Part shown: piece by piece, positions 24,245 to 33,591 of the stretch
Numbering within the stretch: the first letter of the stretch is position 1
How the letters are laid out: every line of letters begins with the position of its first letter
Assembly (NCBI GenBank): GCA_017407125.1
Contig: JAFQXE010000012.1
Span: 1 to 63,123, forward strand
DNA length: 63,123 bases
Source of the DNA: Thermoguttaceae bacterium
GTDB taxonomy: Bacteria > Planctomycetota > Planctomycetia > Pirellulales > Thermoguttaceae
Direction of reading: 5' to 3'
Made by a program: the position numbers and the translations under genes
Notes under the pieces: model-generated
Databases searched by the model: none
What the model saw: the letters and a program-made list of their open reading frames with translations, nothing else
Told to the model about the DNA's origin: nothing

Positions 24245-24820
24245 TTATGGTAAAAACGACTGAACTGCAGCAATCGTGCGCTCAATGAGTTCGTCAAGCG
24301 TCCAGCCAAGCTGTTCCGCGCCTCGTTGTATCACGTCGCGCGAACACCCGGCGGCGAACTTCTTGTCCTTGAACTTCTTCTTTACGCTCTTGAGGTTGAG
24401 GTCTTTTGCGCTCTTGGAGGGATACATCAGTACGACCGCGCCCAGCAACCCCGTCAGTTCGTCAACGGCGAAGAGGACCTTCTCCATGAGATGTTCCGGC
24501 ACAATGTCGTTGGCGATTCCGTAACCATGCGAGGCGACGGCGCGGTTGATAGAGTCCTCCACGCCGAGTTCCTTCAATAGCGTTTGGCTTTTCAAGCAAT
24601 GTTCCTGCGGCCACTGCTCGAAGTCGATGTCGTGCAGCATGCCTACGATTCCCCAGTAGTCCTCTTCCTCGGCATAGCCGAGTTCACGGGCAAACCAGCG
24701 CATGGTCTTTTCCACCGTCTCAGCATGCTGGAGGTGGAATGCGTCTTTATTGTAACGCGTGAGAAGCTCCCATGCCTCGTCGCGCGACAGGCGCGTTGTC
24801 CTTTTCTGTTCTTCTGTCAT
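24245..24820 (-). CDS. HD-domain protein
   Basis: 191 residues. The start is the ATG at 24820 preceded by AAAGGAGG; a longer frame adds ten unlikely residues. HLQHAETVEKTMRWFA, MLHDIDFEQWPQEHC (the HD pair, about residue 65), NRAVASHGYG and LFAVDELTGLLGA are the conserved metal-binding blocks of the HD hydrolase family seen in small stand-alone phosphohydrolases. The substrate is unknown. It is the first gene of the pair with the alpha/beta hydrolase. Confidence 0.85.
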   Translation of the reverse strand: MTEEQKRTTRLSRDEAWELLTRYNKDAFHLQHAETVEKTMRWFARELGYAEEEDYWGIVGMLHDIDFEQWPQEHCLKSQTLLKELGVEDSINRAVASHGYGIANDIVPEHLMEKVLFAVDELTGLLGAVVLMYPSKSAKDLNLKSVKKKFKDKKFAAGCSRDVIQRGAEQLGWTLDELIERTIAAVQSFLP

Positions 24821-24873
24821 TGTTATCCTCCTTTCCTTTTCAAATTCCAAGCAGCGTTCGCGGTAAAAAGTTT

Positions 24874-25140
24874 TTAAACACGAAAAACACGAAATAAGCG
24901 AAAATTACGAAAGATTTTAGATTCGAAAAAAATTATAATTCTTTCGTTTTTTTCGTTCTTTTCGTGTATTTCGTGTATTTCGTGTTAAAAAATCCAATGT
25001 AGCGCCAATAGCGATTGACTTGTCAATTAACCAATCGGTGAAAATCCGTGACCGGACTGTCCCGCGCAAATGATGTTTTAGTCGTTCGTAGGGCTTTAGT
25101 CGTTCGCGTGAACGTCGTAGGCGCTTAAAAGGAACTCTGC
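24874..25140. repeat. Large dispersed repeat, copy B, overlapping the aldo/keto reductase 3' end
   Basis: Matches copy A at 22922-23190 in order and content: CACGAAAAACACGAAATAAGC, TTTCGTGTATTTCGTG units, ACTTGTCAATTAACCAATCGG, then the true 3' end of the aldo/keto reductase gene (from 25096). The two copies bracket the hydrolase/HD gene pair. Confidence 0.8.
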
Positions 25141-25962
25141 GACGCCAGGGGCGTCCGGGTTCCACATTCCTTTTCCAGTATCCAGAGCGCGGATCTGATC
25201 CATCTCCGATTCGGTCAGAGTGAAATCGAAAATATCCATGTTGCTTTTGATTCGTTCCAGATGAGTGGATTTCGGGAAGACGATAATGTTTTCCTGAATT
25301 TCAAAGCGCAAAACGACCTGAGCGGCGGTTTTCCCGTGCGCAGCGGCAATAGCTGTAATAACGCTGCAATTCAGCAGGTCAGAGTTACCCTGTCCCAGCG
25401 GCGCCCAGGCTTCAACGTGAACGTTGTACTGCGCCATGAGCGCCCGGAGTTCCTTTTGCTGATAGAACGGGTTGAACTCCACCTGATTGACAGACGGAAC
25501 CGTTTCAAGCTGGGAAATAAAGCTGTTCCAGATGGTCGGGGTCATGTTGCTGACGCCAATCGACCGGATTTTCCCCGCCTTCTTTGCCGCTTCCATCGTC
25601 TTCCATGCGCCGGGAACGTCGCCGTAGGGATGATGAATCAGGTACAAGTCCATGTAGTCCGTGCCGAGCTTTCGCAGCGAGGTTTCAATTCCCTTTTCCG
25701 CCGCGCTGAATCCGTAATCCTGAACCCACAGCTTGCTGGTCAGAAAGATGTCCTGACGGGGAACGCCGCTGTCGTGAATCGCTTTCCCGACTTCCTGTTC
25801 GTTAAAATACGCCGTTGCCGTATCGATGTGACGAATCCCCAGGTCGAGGGCTTCTCGAACCGCTTTATACGTACTGCCGTCTGCCGGAATCTGATAAACG
25901 CCGAAACCGAACATCGGAATCTCGACGCCGTCGTTCAAGGTAATTGTTGGAATGGTTGTCAT
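25096..25962 (-). CDS. Aldo/keto reductase
   Basis: NADPH-dependent carbonyl reductase of the AKR5 type (2,5-diketo-gluconate reductase/methylglyoxal reductase group), 288 residues from the ATG at 25962. Visible are IPMFGFGVYQIP, IRHIDTATAYFNEQEVGKAI with the catalytic Asp and Tyr (about residues 44 and 49), FLTSKLWVQDY with Lys (about 76), YLIHHPYGDVP with the catalytic His (about 108) and FPKSTHLERIKSN for NADPH binding. A start at 26013 would add 17 residues with no support. Its last codons lie in repeat copy B. Confidence 0.93.
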   Translation of the reverse strand: MTTIPTITLNDGVEIPMFGFGVYQIPADGSTYKAVREALDLGIRHIDTATAYFNEQEVGKAIHDSGVPRQDIFLTSKLWVQDYGFSAAEKGIETSLRKLGTDYMDLYLIHHPYGDVPGAWKTMEAAKKAGKIRSIGVSNMTPTIWNSFISQLETVPSVNQVEFNPFYQQKELRALMAQYNVHVEAWAPLGQGNSDLLNCSVITAIAAAHGKTAAQVVLRFEIQENIIVFPKSTHLERIKSNMDIFDFTLTESEMDQIRALDTGKGMWNPDAPGVAEFLLSAYDVHAND

Positions 25963-26180
25963 GATAACTGCTGAAATTGAGGTTAATGGAATAATATCTG
26001 TAGAATAATACAATTATAGCGCCAACCCTGTTTTATACAAGAGGACGTATTTGAGATGCTTTTAGTTCGCGTCGTTCGTCCGTGGACTGAAGCCCACGGT
26101 TACAAACGTTGCGTCCCTTCGGGACGCTGTCCTGATTCCAGCTTTTCTAACTTCGTAAGAATATTTTCTTAAACAATGCT

Positions 26181-26666
26181 TTATTCCCGATAAATCAGCG
26201 CGGTGGCGTAGACTTCCAGTAGAATTTGTTCTCCGACGGGGCCGACGCCTTCCCCGGTCTTGGCTTTTAGTCCGATGGATTCTGCCGGGACGTCGAGAAT
26301 ACGGGCGATGTTTTCTCTGATCGCAGCAACGTACGGCAGGATTTTCGGCTTTTGCGCCAGGACGACCGCGTCGAGGTTGCCCAGCTTGTATCCTTCCGCC
26401 TGAATCTTGTCCCAGATAATCTGAAGCATCTCCCCGGAATTGCGGCCGCGGTTTTCCTCTGCCGTGTCGGGAAACATCTGTCCGATGTCGCCCATGGCGG
26501 CGGCTCCGAGCAGGGCGTCTGAAATGGCGTGCAGAAGAGCGTCGGCGTCGGAATGTCCCTGTAACGACTTGTTGTGCGGGATATGCACCCCGCCGAGAAT
26601 CAGACCGTCGCCGTCGATGAGTTTATGGGAATCGTAGCCCAAGCCAATTCGGGGAATAGTTGTCAT
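26181..26666 (-). CDS. ispF: 2-C-methyl-D-erythritol 2,4-cyclodiphosphate synthase
   Basis: Cyclises CDP-methylerythritol phosphate in the non-mevalonate isoprenoid pathway. 161 residues from the ATG at 26666, the usual size. GLGYDSHKL carries the metal-binding Asp and His; HSDADALLHAISDALLGAAAMGDIGQMFPDT and KAKTGEGVGPVG are signatures of the family. A start at 26747 would use repeat-derived DNA and is rejected. It is a single gene; ispD is not in view. Confidence 0.96.
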   Translation of the reverse strand: MTTIPRIGLGYDSHKLIDGDGLILGGVHIPHNKSLQGHSDADALLHAISDALLGAAAMGDIGQMFPDTAEENRGRNSGEMLQIIWDKIQAEGYKLGNLDAVVLAQKPKILPYVAAIRENIARILDVPAESIGLKAKTGEGVGPVGEQILLEVYATALIYRE

Positions 26667-26715
26667 GGAAGTAATTTGTGGTTGAAAAACGTTGTTTGTC
26701 GTTCCGTCAGTCCGG

Positions 26716-26868
26716 ACACGGATTTTACGGATTAAACGGATATTCACCGATTGTTTTATTTAGATTCATTCATCTACTAACTAATCCAAAATTCTTGATT
26801 TTAAGAATAAAGCTTTTATTCAGGATTAATAATCGGCGCGAATCCGTCCCATCCGTTAGATCCGTGTG
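26716..26868. repeat. Inverted-repeat element upstream of ispF
   Basis: ACACGGATTTTACGG (from about 26716) is matched inversely by CCGTTAGATCCGTGT (ending about 26868). Each arm is about 30 bases with GGAT units every 8-10 bases. The interior is AT-rich. It looks like a small non-autonomous palindromic element. Confidence 0.6.
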
Positions 26869-26918
26869 CTAGCGTTCTGAACCCAAACGGAACGTTGTAA
26901 AATTTACCGGTAAATACA

Positions 26919-26958
26919 CGAAATGCGGAATTGATTTTGAGTTCAATCCCGCATTTCG
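26919..26958 (-). terminator. Stem-loop downstream of dnaK
   Basis: CGAAATGCGGAATTGA (26919-26934) pairs with TTCAATCCCGCATTTCG (26942-26958), 16 pairs including one wobble. It lies 30 bases past the dnaK stop. There is no T run, but the stem is strong. Confidence 0.7.
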
Positions 26959-26987
26959 AGTTATTTGTTACAAGTTATTTGCTGAAC

Positions 26988-28907
26988 TTAGTCTTTGACT
27001 TCAAATTCGGCGTCGATCGTGTCGTCGTTTTTGGAGTCGGAACCAGAGTTGTCCTGAGCGGACGCGCCCGGTTGCGGACCAGCGCCGGCGGCGGAACCAG
27101 CAGCCTTTTCGTACAGCGTTTTGCTGAACGCGTGAGACGCCTGTTCCAGCTGGCTGACGGCAGACTTGAGTGCGTCGGCGTCTGTGCCTTTCATGGCTTC
27201 CTTGACCTTGTCGATAGCCGCGGTCATGGCGGATTTGTCAGACTCGGAAATGGAGGCTTCGTTTTCCTTCATGAGTTTTTCGAGCTGCCAGACCATGGAG
27301 TCCGCCTTGTTGTGCAGTTCGGCGAATTCGCGGCGTTTCTTGTCTTCGGAGGCGTGAGCGTCGGCGTCGCGGCGCATCTTTTCGATTTCTTCGTCGCTCA
27401 AGCCGGAACTCTGTTCGATGGTAACTTTCTGTTCCTTGCCGGTGCCCTTGTCTTTCGCCTTGACGGAAACGATGCCGTTGGCGTCGATGTCGAAAGTAAC
27501 TTCAATCTGCGGGACGCCGCGGGGCGCCAGCGGGATGCCTTCCAGGTTGAACTGACCCAGCAGTCGGTTGTCCGCCGCCATTTCACGTTCGCCCTGATAG
27601 ACTTTAATTGTAACAGCCGTCTGGTTGTCGTCTGCGGTGGAAAAGACCTGTGACTTTTCCGTCGGAATGGTTGTGTTGCGTTCGACCAGTCGAGTCATAA
27701 CGCCGCCGAGGGTTTCAATTCCCAAAGACAGCGGGGTAACGTCGAGCAGAAGAACGTCTTTGACGTCGCCAGCCAAAACGCCGCCCTGAATTGCCGCGCC
27801 GACTGCAACGACTTCGTCCGGGTTAACGCCCTTGTGCGGGTCTTTGCCGAAGATCTCTTTGACAAGTTCCTGAACCTTCGGGATTCGGGACGATCCGCCG
27901 ACCAGAACGACTTCGTCGATGTCTTTGGCGGACAGGTTGGAGTCCTTCAAGCAGTCCAGAACCGGGCGCTTGCAGCGTTCGATGAGGGAATCCGCCAGCT
28001 GTTCAAACTTGGCGCGGGTGATGTGCTGCTGCAGGTGTTTCGGACCGGAGGCGTCAGCGGTAATAAACGGCAGGTTGATGTCCGTGCTTTGAGCGGAGGA
28101 CAGTTCGCACTTCGCTTTTTCGCACGCTTCCTGCAGACGCTGAAGAGCCATCGGGTCTTTGCGGAGGTCAACGCCGTTGGACTTCATGAATTCGTCTGCG
28201 ACGTAGTCGATAAGGGCTTTGTCGAAGTCGTCGCCGCCGAGGTGTCCGTCGCCTTTGGTTGCGACAACCTGGAAAACGCCGTCTGCAACGTCCAGAATGG
28301 AAACGTCGAACGTACCGCCGCCGAGGTCGAAGACGCAAATCTTCTGCTGGGCTTTTTTATCCAGACCGTAAGCCAGAGACGCTGCGGTCGGTTCGTTGAT
28401 GATTCGCATAACTTCCAGGCCAGCGATCTGACCGGCGTCTTTGGTTGCCTGACGCTGAGCGTCGTTAAAGTAAGCGGGAACGGTAATAACCGCCTTGTTG
28501 ACTTTGTGACCGAGGTAGGATTCCGCCGCTTCCTTGAGCTTGCGAAGAACCTTGGCGGAGATTTCAGACGGCGTGTATTCTTTGCCGTTGACTTCTACCT
28601 TGACGTAATCGTCGCCCGTTCCGATAACCTTGTACGGAACCATCTTTTCTTCGACTGCAACTTCGTTCTGACGGCGGCCCATGAATCGTTTAATGGACGA
28701 GATGGTTCGCTTCGGGTTGGTAACAGCCTGTCGTTTGGCGGGTTCGCCGACGATGGTTTCGTTGTCGTCGTTAAACGCGACGACGCTGGGGGTTAAACGG
28801 TTTCCTTCCAGGTTTGCAATAACCGTGGGTTCGTTGCCTTCCATAACGGAAACGACCGAGTTGGTGGTTCCTAAGTCAATGCCGATGATTTTTTCGCCTT
28901 TAGCCAT
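26988..28907 (-). CDS. dnaK: Chaperone protein DnaK (Hsp70)
   Basis: ATP-driven chaperone, 639 residues. The ATPase domain opens with [53 protein letters not shown] and [15 protein letters not shown] are the standard phosphate-binding and connecting motifs. The linker is [16 protein letters not shown]. The C-terminal lid ends in a Gly/Ala stretch and EFEVKD, close to the EEVD-like end. The Shine-Dalgarno sequence AAGGAGAA is ideal. grpE and dnaJ are not adjacent, and no CIRCE operator was seen upstream. Confidence 0.98.
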   Translation of the reverse strand: MAKGEKIIGIDLGTTNSVVSVMEGNEPTVIANLEGNRLTPSVVAFNDDNETIVGEPAKRQAVTNPKRTISSIKRFMGRRQNEVAVEEKMVPYKVIGTGDDYVKVEVNGKEYTPSEISAKVLRKLKEAAESYLGHKVNKAVITVPAYFNDAQRQATKDAGQIAGLEVMRIINEPTAASLAYGLDKKAQQKICVFDLGGGTFDVSILDVADGVFQVVATKGDGHLGGDDFDKALIDYVADEFMKSNGVDLRKDPMALQRLQEACEKAKCELSSAQSTDINLPFITADASGPKHLQQHITRAKFEQLADSLIERCKRPVLDCLKDSNLSAKDIDEVVLVGGSSRIPKVQELVKEIFGKDPHKGVNPDEVVAVGAAIQGGVLAGDVKDVLLLDVTPLSLGIETLGGVMTRLVERNTTIPTEKSQVFSTADDNQTAVTIKVYQGEREMAADNRLLGQFNLEGIPLAPRGVPQIEVTFDIDANGIVSVKAKDKGTGKEQKVTIEQSSGLSDEEIEKMRRDADAHASEDKKRREFAELHNKADSMVWQLEKLMKENEASISESDKSAMTAAIDKVKEAMKGTDADALKSAVSQLEQASHAFSKTLYEKAAGSAAGAGPQPGASAQDNSGSDSKNDDTIDAEFEVKD

Positions 28908-28940
28908 AATATTGTTCTCCTTAAATTTTTTGTTTTTTTG

Positions 28941-28946
28941 ATTATA
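28941..28946 (-). promoter_or_regulatory. Probable -10 box of dnaK
   Basis: TATAAT on the minus strand, 34 bases upstream of the dnaK ATG. The -35 region (CTGACG about 15 bases upstream, or TCTGAC at 16) is poor, so the promoter may need an activator or an alternative sigma factor. The rest of 28947-29278 shows no gene. Confidence 0.45.
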
Positions 28947-29278
28947 TACACGTCAGAAACCCGTCAGACCGCTTGAACGATTTTCGATTTTCGGATACAA
29001 TCCGAAGAAAGTTGCGAGCGCCGGGTTGTTAGTTGCAAGAGTAATTTGTTGAGGCGAATGCGACAACTCATTACATCTGGCTCCTAACTGACCTGTTTTC
29101 TCCCGCTCCTGTTGGGGCGGTTTCCAGACGTCAGTATCAAATTGCAATTTCCGTGCCAAAACAAAATTGAATCGCAAAATAATTTATAACTCATTATAAA
29201 ATAACAAATTGCGATTATTTTTGACGCCGCCTCCCGCGTTGAGTATTTCCCGTTCTGCCAATTTGGCAGGGGGAGCGT

Positions 29279-29363
29279 TTAGTACCTAGTGCCTAGTGCA
29301 TAGCGCCTAGTGAGAGGAGCGCTTGCGTACTAAGCACTAAGCACTATGCACTAAGCACTTAAA
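29279..29363. repeat. Inverted heptamer-repeat hairpin upstream of pheA
   Basis: The left arm repeats CCTAGTG (29279-29312), the right arm CACTAAG/CACTATG (29330-29363). The arms are near-complementary over about 33 bases with a short GC-rich loop. It lies 38 bases before the pheA ATG. Confidence 0.85.
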
Positions 29364-29400
29364 CCCAAATACTTTACATCCCCAATCCCCCCCATTCACC

Positions 29401-30693
29401 ATGGCAAAAACTTCAAACAATTCCAAGTCGAGCAAGAATCAAAAGTCTGTACAAGTCAAAGCGAAGGGGAGCAAAGGGAAAGGGAACGGCGCGAACGGCA
29501 AGCGTTCTGAACAGGCGTCGCCGAGCGTCTCTCAAAGCAAAGCGCTTTCCCCCGCCGGGTCGGATTTGGCTCAACTGCGTTCTCAGCTGGTCGAGGCGGA
29601 CAAGGCGCTTCTCGACGCTCTGAATAAAAAGATCGAGCTGGAACGGAAGTACTTTGAACTCAACTGCGGACAGAGTAAAACCGTAACAGGCAAAGGCGAC
29701 GGCGCGGACGGGAAGTCAGCCATGGCGTTGGGGTCTCGGTATACGGACTGGAATCTGGACCATCAGCGGATTGAGAGCATGGCGCTGTGCGCGCGCCGGC
29801 AGAGCGGGGGGGCGTCGGAGAACTGCGTTCGAGCCGTCTTTCGCGAGGCGTTGGGCGACGTCCGCGCCAGCGTTCATCCGACTCGCGTTGCGTACCTGGG
29901 TCCGCAGTTCAGCTTTACGCATTTGGCGGCGCTGAAGTATTTCGGAACCGGGGTGGAGCTGATTCCCGTTTCCAGCATCGCCGGGATTTTCGAACAGGCG
30001 CAGTCCGGCGAATGCGATTTCGGCGTCGTTCCGATTGAGAATTCCACCGACGGGCGCATTGTCGACACGCTGGACATGTTTACGAAAACGAAAATCAAAA
30101 TCAGCGGCGAGTCGATAATCCCGATTTGTCATTGTCTAATCGGGAACCTGCCTCGAAGCAGCATTAAAACCGTCTACAGCAAAGCGCAGGCGCTTTCTCA
30201 ATGCCGAAACTGGCTGGCGAAATGCCTGTCCGGGTCGGAACTGGTTGCGTGCAACTCGACGACGCAGGCGGTCGAACTGGCTCTTGCCGGGGCGGACAAC
30301 GGCGTTGCCGCGATCGCGTCCATGGAAGCCGCCAAGGCGTACGAGGTAGACGTTTTAGTCGAAAACATTGCCGACAACCCGGACAACCGCACCCGATTTG
30401 TCGTGTTGAGCAAGAATTCTTACGACCGCAAGGGCAACGACAAGACCGCGCTCATGTTCCAGTTAAAGCACGTTGCCGGGTCGTTAGCGGACGCGTTAAA
30501 CATCTTTAAGAGAAACCATCTCAATCTGACCTGGATTGAATCGTTCCCGGTGCACGGCACCGATAACGAGTACCTGTTCTTTGCCGAGATGGAAGGGCAT
30601 TTTAAGGACTTGAAGATACGCCGCGCCATCGACGCCTTGGGTAAACGCTCGGTGCGGTTAGAAATACTGGGGTCGTACCCGGCAGCGAAGTGA
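29401..30693 (+). CDS. pheA: Chorismate mutase/prephenate dehydratase (P-protein)
   Basis: Makes phenylpyruvate from chorismate for phenylalanine. Residues 1-50 are a Lys/Ser/Gly-rich tail. About 55-150 is a chorismate-mutase-like helical domain (LRSQLVEADKALLDALNKKIELERK), interrupted by a Gly/Asp/Lys stretch (GKGDGADGKS). Prephenate dehydratase runs about 160-335, with VAYLGPQFSFTHLAA, VVPIENSTDGRI and the hallmark DNRTRF. An ACT domain closes it (about 345-425); its Phe-site motifs are changed (AGSLADAL and ESFP rather than GAL and ESRP). The ATG is preceded by a C-rich leader with no Shine-Dalgarno sequence. Confidence 0.93.
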   Translation: MAKTSNNSKSSKNQKSVQVKAKGSKGKGNGANGKRSEQASPSVSQSKALSPAGSDLAQLRSQLVEADKALLDALNKKIELERKYFELNCGQSKTVTGKGDGADGKSAMALGSRYTDWNLDHQRIESMALCARRQSGGASENCVRAVFREALGDVRASVHPTRVAYLGPQFSFTHLAALKYFGTGVELIPVSSIAGIFEQAQSGECDFGVVPIENSTDGRIVDTLDMFTKTKIKISGESIIPICHCLIGNLPRSSIKTVYSKAQALSQCRNWLAKCLSGSELVACNSTTQAVELALAGADNGVAAIASMEAAKAYEVDVLVENIADNPDNRTRFVVLSKNSYDRKGNDKTALMFQLKHVAGSLADALNIFKRNHLNLTWIESFPVHGTDNEYLFFAEMEGHFKDLKIRRAIDALGKRSVRLEILGSYPAAK

Positions 30694-30778
30694 TATTTGT
30701 TTTCTCTCTCTTTTTCTCCCCTTACTAAAGTTTTTTGGAAAGGGGAGTTTGAGGGGAAGAACCTTTTTTTCAAAAAAG

Positions 30779-30850
30779 GGCGGCGAGGCGCCGCTCCCGA
30801 TCCGCGCTGCCGCGCGAGACGTATTATAATCGCTTCCGTTGGTCGCTTAC
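30779..30850. repeat. Dispersed GGCGGCGAGGCGCCGCT repeat, copy 1
   Basis: A 72-base unit: GGCGAGGCGCCGCTCCCGAT, then CCGCGC-rich DNA, ATTATAATCG and CCGTTGGTCGCTTAC. Near-identical at 37609-37678, more divergent at 32206-32290, tail only near 32683-32697. It is part of the gene-free stretch 30694-31171, which also has CTCCCCTT/AAGGGGAG arms at 30716-30747 (a possible pheA terminator) and a TCCGTGGG-type hairpin near 31040. Confidence 0.8.
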
Positions 30851-31171
30851 GCTTTCCTAACATAAACTTGAAAAAACTTCCCTAACAGGGAGCCAGCTTG
30901 CTGGCGACCGAAAGTTTTTTCAAGGCGGACGAAGTCCGCCGAAGAAACCTCACGCAAAGAACGCGAAGTTCGCAAAGTTTTAAAAAAACAGACGCGAAGC
31001 GTTCAACTGGAACCGCGAAGACGGTTTAATATTTCTAGCCGTGGGGTTTAACCCACGGATTAGAGATTTAACAATAAAAATATTGTTAAACACACGTTTT
31101 CATCTCGCACTCTTTACTGGGACGAGAGCAAATGATACTGATCAACCCCTTATTTTTAAGATTATTACGCC

Positions 31172-32104
31172 ATGACTCCAAAACCGTTTGACAAGCATTT
31201 GTCCGCCGCTATGAATCAACTTCAGAAACTGCATTGGAAGAATTTTCTGATGTTGATTGTTTCGACGTTAATCAATACCGTGGGGGTTGGATTCTTTTTG
31301 GTTGCTGGAAAGCTGATTGACGGCGGTTTTTCAGGAACGTCAATTCTGTTCAATTACATTACCACAGACGCCGAGTTCTATAAAAGTTTCGGGCTGCCGG
31401 AAATCCCAATTTCCGTTTTTCTGCTGGTTTTGAACATTCCGCTGTTTTTATTTGGAGCGAGAAAAATCGGTTTGAATTTTATGATTTACTCGATTTTTGC
31501 CATCTCTCTTTTTTCGTTCTGGATGTACGTCTTTGGAAACGTTCAGATTCATACGCAAAATTTGCTTTTAACCGCTGTTTTTGGCGGATTGTTGTCCGGG
31601 GCTGGTTCAGGACTGACGATTCGATACGGCGGCTGTTTGGACGGCGTTGAGGTGGCGGCGGTTTTAATTAATAAAAAAACCGGGTTGTCTGTCGGAACAA
31701 TCGCAATGATATACAACGCGATTATAATGTCAGCGTCTATGCCTTTGGTTAGCGTCGACAATGCGCTGTTTTCCATTCTGGCTTACGGTGTCGGCTTGAA
31801 AGCTGTTGACTTCATGGTCGAAGGACTGGATCGCGGAAAGGCTGCGATTATCATTTCGGACAGAGGCGAAGAAATTGCTCAAGCTCTTTCGACTGCCATG
31901 GAACGCGGCGTTACAATCTGGGATGTTACGGGATTTTACGCTCAGCAGAAAAAGCAGGCTCTGTACTTTGTCGTAAACAGATTTGAGGTTGTTCGATTAA
32001 AAGAAATTGTTTACGCCGTCGACCCGATGGCTTTTGTCTCGTTTAATGAAGTTTCTGAGATTATCGGTCGTTCCGGTGAAAAGCGTCAGTTTTCCAAATT
32101 ATAG
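31172..32104 (+). CDS. YitT-family membrane protein
   Basis: Integral membrane protein of the YitT/DUF161 family with a C-terminal DUF2179 domain; 310 residues. Five or six membrane segments lie between about residues 25 and 200 (ILIVST-like opening FLMLIVSTLINTVGVGFFLV; VFLLVLNIPLFLFGARKIGLN). The family signature GLTIRYGGCLDGVEVAAVLI is at about 145. The soluble end (about 225-305) has DRGEEIAQALSTAMERGVT and reads as a ligand-binding fold. The transported substrate is unknown. Confidence 0.92.
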   Translation: MTPKPFDKHLSAAMNQLQKLHWKNFLMLIVSTLINTVGVGFFLVAGKLIDGGFSGTSILFNYITTDAEFYKSFGLPEIPISVFLLVLNIPLFLFGARKIGLNFMIYSIFAISLFSFWMYVFGNVQIHTQNLLLTAVFGGLLSGAGSGLTIRYGGCLDGVEVAAVLINKKTGLSVGTIAMIYNAIIMSASMPLVSVDNALFSILAYGVGLKAVDFMVEGLDRGKAAIIISDRGEEIAQALSTAMERGVTIWDVTGFYAQQKKQALYFVVNRFEVVRLKEIVYAVDPMAFVSFNEVSEIIGRSGEKRQFSKL

Positions 32105-32205
32105 TTTTAACTGTTTAACAGACGTATATGGCATATACGGACGTCATTTCAATATATTCGTTTGAAAACCGCGAGAGCGCGTTAGCCGCTCCGCCCCCGT
32201 AGGTT

Positions 32206-32290
32206 GGCGGCGAGGCGCCGCTCCCAGTCCGCGCTGCTGCGGTGCGAAGGCGCATACCCAGTAAAAATCGCTCCCGTTGGTCGCTTACGT
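32206..32290. repeat. Dispersed GGCGGCGAGGCGCCGCT repeat, copy 2 (divergent)
   Basis: Same head (GGCGGCGAGGCGCCGCTCCC) and tail (CGCTCCCGTTGGTCGCTTACG) as the copy at 30779, with a different middle part. It ends 30 bases before the DUF4926 gene. Confidence 0.75.
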
Positions 32291-32319
32291 CTTGACTATT
32301 TATATTGAGAGGTAACGAT

Positions 32320-32550
32320 ATGACATTTCAATTATTAGATGCTGTAGAGCTTTTGGAACCTTATTATTCGACAGATGAATACGATGACGACGTCGAAGCT
32401 GGGGAGATTGGAACAATCGTTGACGTTATCAATGACGGCGAAGCTTATCGGGTTGAATTTATTTATGAAGATCCTGAAAGATTAGGTATGACAAAAGCGC
32501 TGCTTGTTCTTTATCCGAATCAGATTCGCCCATACGTTCCCAAGAAATGA
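32320..32550 (+). CDS. DUF4926 domain small protein
   Basis: 76 residues from the ATG at 32320, preceded by GAGAGGT. The pattern LLDAVELLEP...AGEIGTIVDVINDGEAYRVEFI...VLYPNQIRP matches the DUF4926 family, small beta proteins often found with toxin/antitoxin or immunity loci. No partner gene is adjacent. It is acidic in the first third. Confidence 0.75.
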   Translation: MTFQLLDAVELLEPYYSTDEYDDDVEAGEIGTIVDVINDGEAYRVEFIYEDPERLGMTKALLVLYPNQIRPYVPKK

Positions 32551-32569
32551 ATGTAGGTTATAGCGCCGC

Positions 32570-32662
32570 CTATTCAATCAGATTCTTTATCGCCTGAAAG
32601 CTGCCGTCGGGACGCATGGCAAGTATGGCTTTCAGAACGCCGGCGGCGTCCAAGCCAGCGAT
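32570..32662 (-). pseudogene. Duplicated 3'-end fragment of truB
   Basis: 93 bases, about 90% identical to the last part of truB at 35865-35960, in the same strand and with the stop codon kept. The encoded end would be GLDAAGVLKAILAMRPDGSF then QAIKNLIE, against VE-E in truB. No upstream part of truB is present. Directly beyond it is the tail of the dispersed CCGTTGGTCG repeat. With truB it brackets the cassette 32728-35439. Confidence 0.85.
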
Positions 32663-32727
32663 CGGCTCGCTTGCCAATTCTCGTTCCCGTTGGTCGTTTC
32701 ATGTTATTATTCTCCGTGTTACTGTCA

Positions 32728-33591
32728 TTACTCCTCTGGAAGATCGTCGAATAATGTGTTCATCGTTTCTAATGAATATTTTGGCGTTGAATAGACCCCA
32801 ATTATAACAAAAGGACTCGCACTTTTATGATGCGCTAAAGTTGTTCCCATGAAAAAAAACAATTCTCTTTTTGGGTTTTCAACGAAATCATTAAAATACT
32901 TTTTTCGAACTTTTTCAATTGCAATAGTTTCATCTCCATATTCATCATACATTTTCCAGTATAACACCCCTATTTCCCAATCCTCAATCATCAATTTATA
33001 TTGGCGTCCAGATGGGTCTTGAAAAACATATTGGAATTTATATGGAACCTTTTTAATGATGGTTTTTAGATCATTTTCAAGATTTTCAATTAGACGCAGT
33101 TGTTGACGGTTAGACAAAATCGTATTAATTTTAGCCTGATCCCACTCTCTTTCTGTCTCTGTTGCCACAAAATCAATGACTTTGAAAGGTTTAAGAATTC
33201 CTAAAGATGTATTGTTTTTTTTAGATTGTTTTATCAAATCTTCAAGGTTATTGTAAATACCTGGACCATTTTTAAGAATAATTCTGTTTCGTTCTTCCCA
33301 CCCTTTAGGCGTTGCAGGAATTGTATCTCCAGGAATTATCGTTTTAATATCAATAACCTTGTGGCTTTCTGGACGATAATCTCTGTCATTCTTTATGACG
33401 TTCACTTCGACCCATTGAAATTTACGATATTGCTTATCATAATCAATCAGACGAAAGGGAATCGGATATATGCGAATCCATTCCCCTTCCTCTGTTAAAC
33501 CGGCAGTACATACCAGTTCATCATATTTTTTAGATAACGCTGGATATGTTTTTACTAGAATCAGTACTTTCTTTTTAGAATATACGCTCAT
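32728..33591 (-). CDS. Unknown protein, possible dual OB-fold, paired with DUF488
   Basis: 287 residues, AT-rich. It opens VLILVKTYPALSKKYDELVC followed by GEWIRIYPIPFR, a pattern I associate with proteins described as dual-OB-containing and encoded beside DUF488; this is from memory and unproven. The rest is Lys/Asp-rich with DFVATETEREWD and a final FFMGTTLAHHKSASPFVIIG strand region. Its start overlaps the stop of the DUF488 gene by four bases, so the two are translationally coupled. A nucleic-acid-related role is plausible. Confidence 0.7.
   Translation of the reverse strand: MSVYSKKKVLILVKTYPALSKKYDELVCTAGLTEEGEWIRIYPIPFRLIDYDKQYRKFQWVEVNVIKNDRDYRPESHKVIDIKTIIPGDTIPATPKGWEERNRIILKNGPGIYNNLEDLIKQSKKNNTSLGILKPFKVIDFVATETEREWDQAKINTILSNRQQLRLIENLENDLKTIIKKVPYKFQYVFQDPSGRQYKLMIEDWEIGVLYWKMYDEYGDETIAIEKVRKKYFNDFVENPKRELFFFMGTTLAHHKSASPFVIIGVYSTPKYSLETMNTLFDDLPEE

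Noticed and set aside
27834..28796. 320-residue plus-strand frame opposite dnaK
   Set aside because: Antisense of a highly conserved gene; no initiation site. Long antisense frames over dnaK are a known artefact.
28908..29278. CIRCE heat-shock operator upstream of dnaK
   Set aside because: I looked for a TTAGCACTC inverted pair and did not find one; the CACTAAG units further up belong to the heptamer hairpin.
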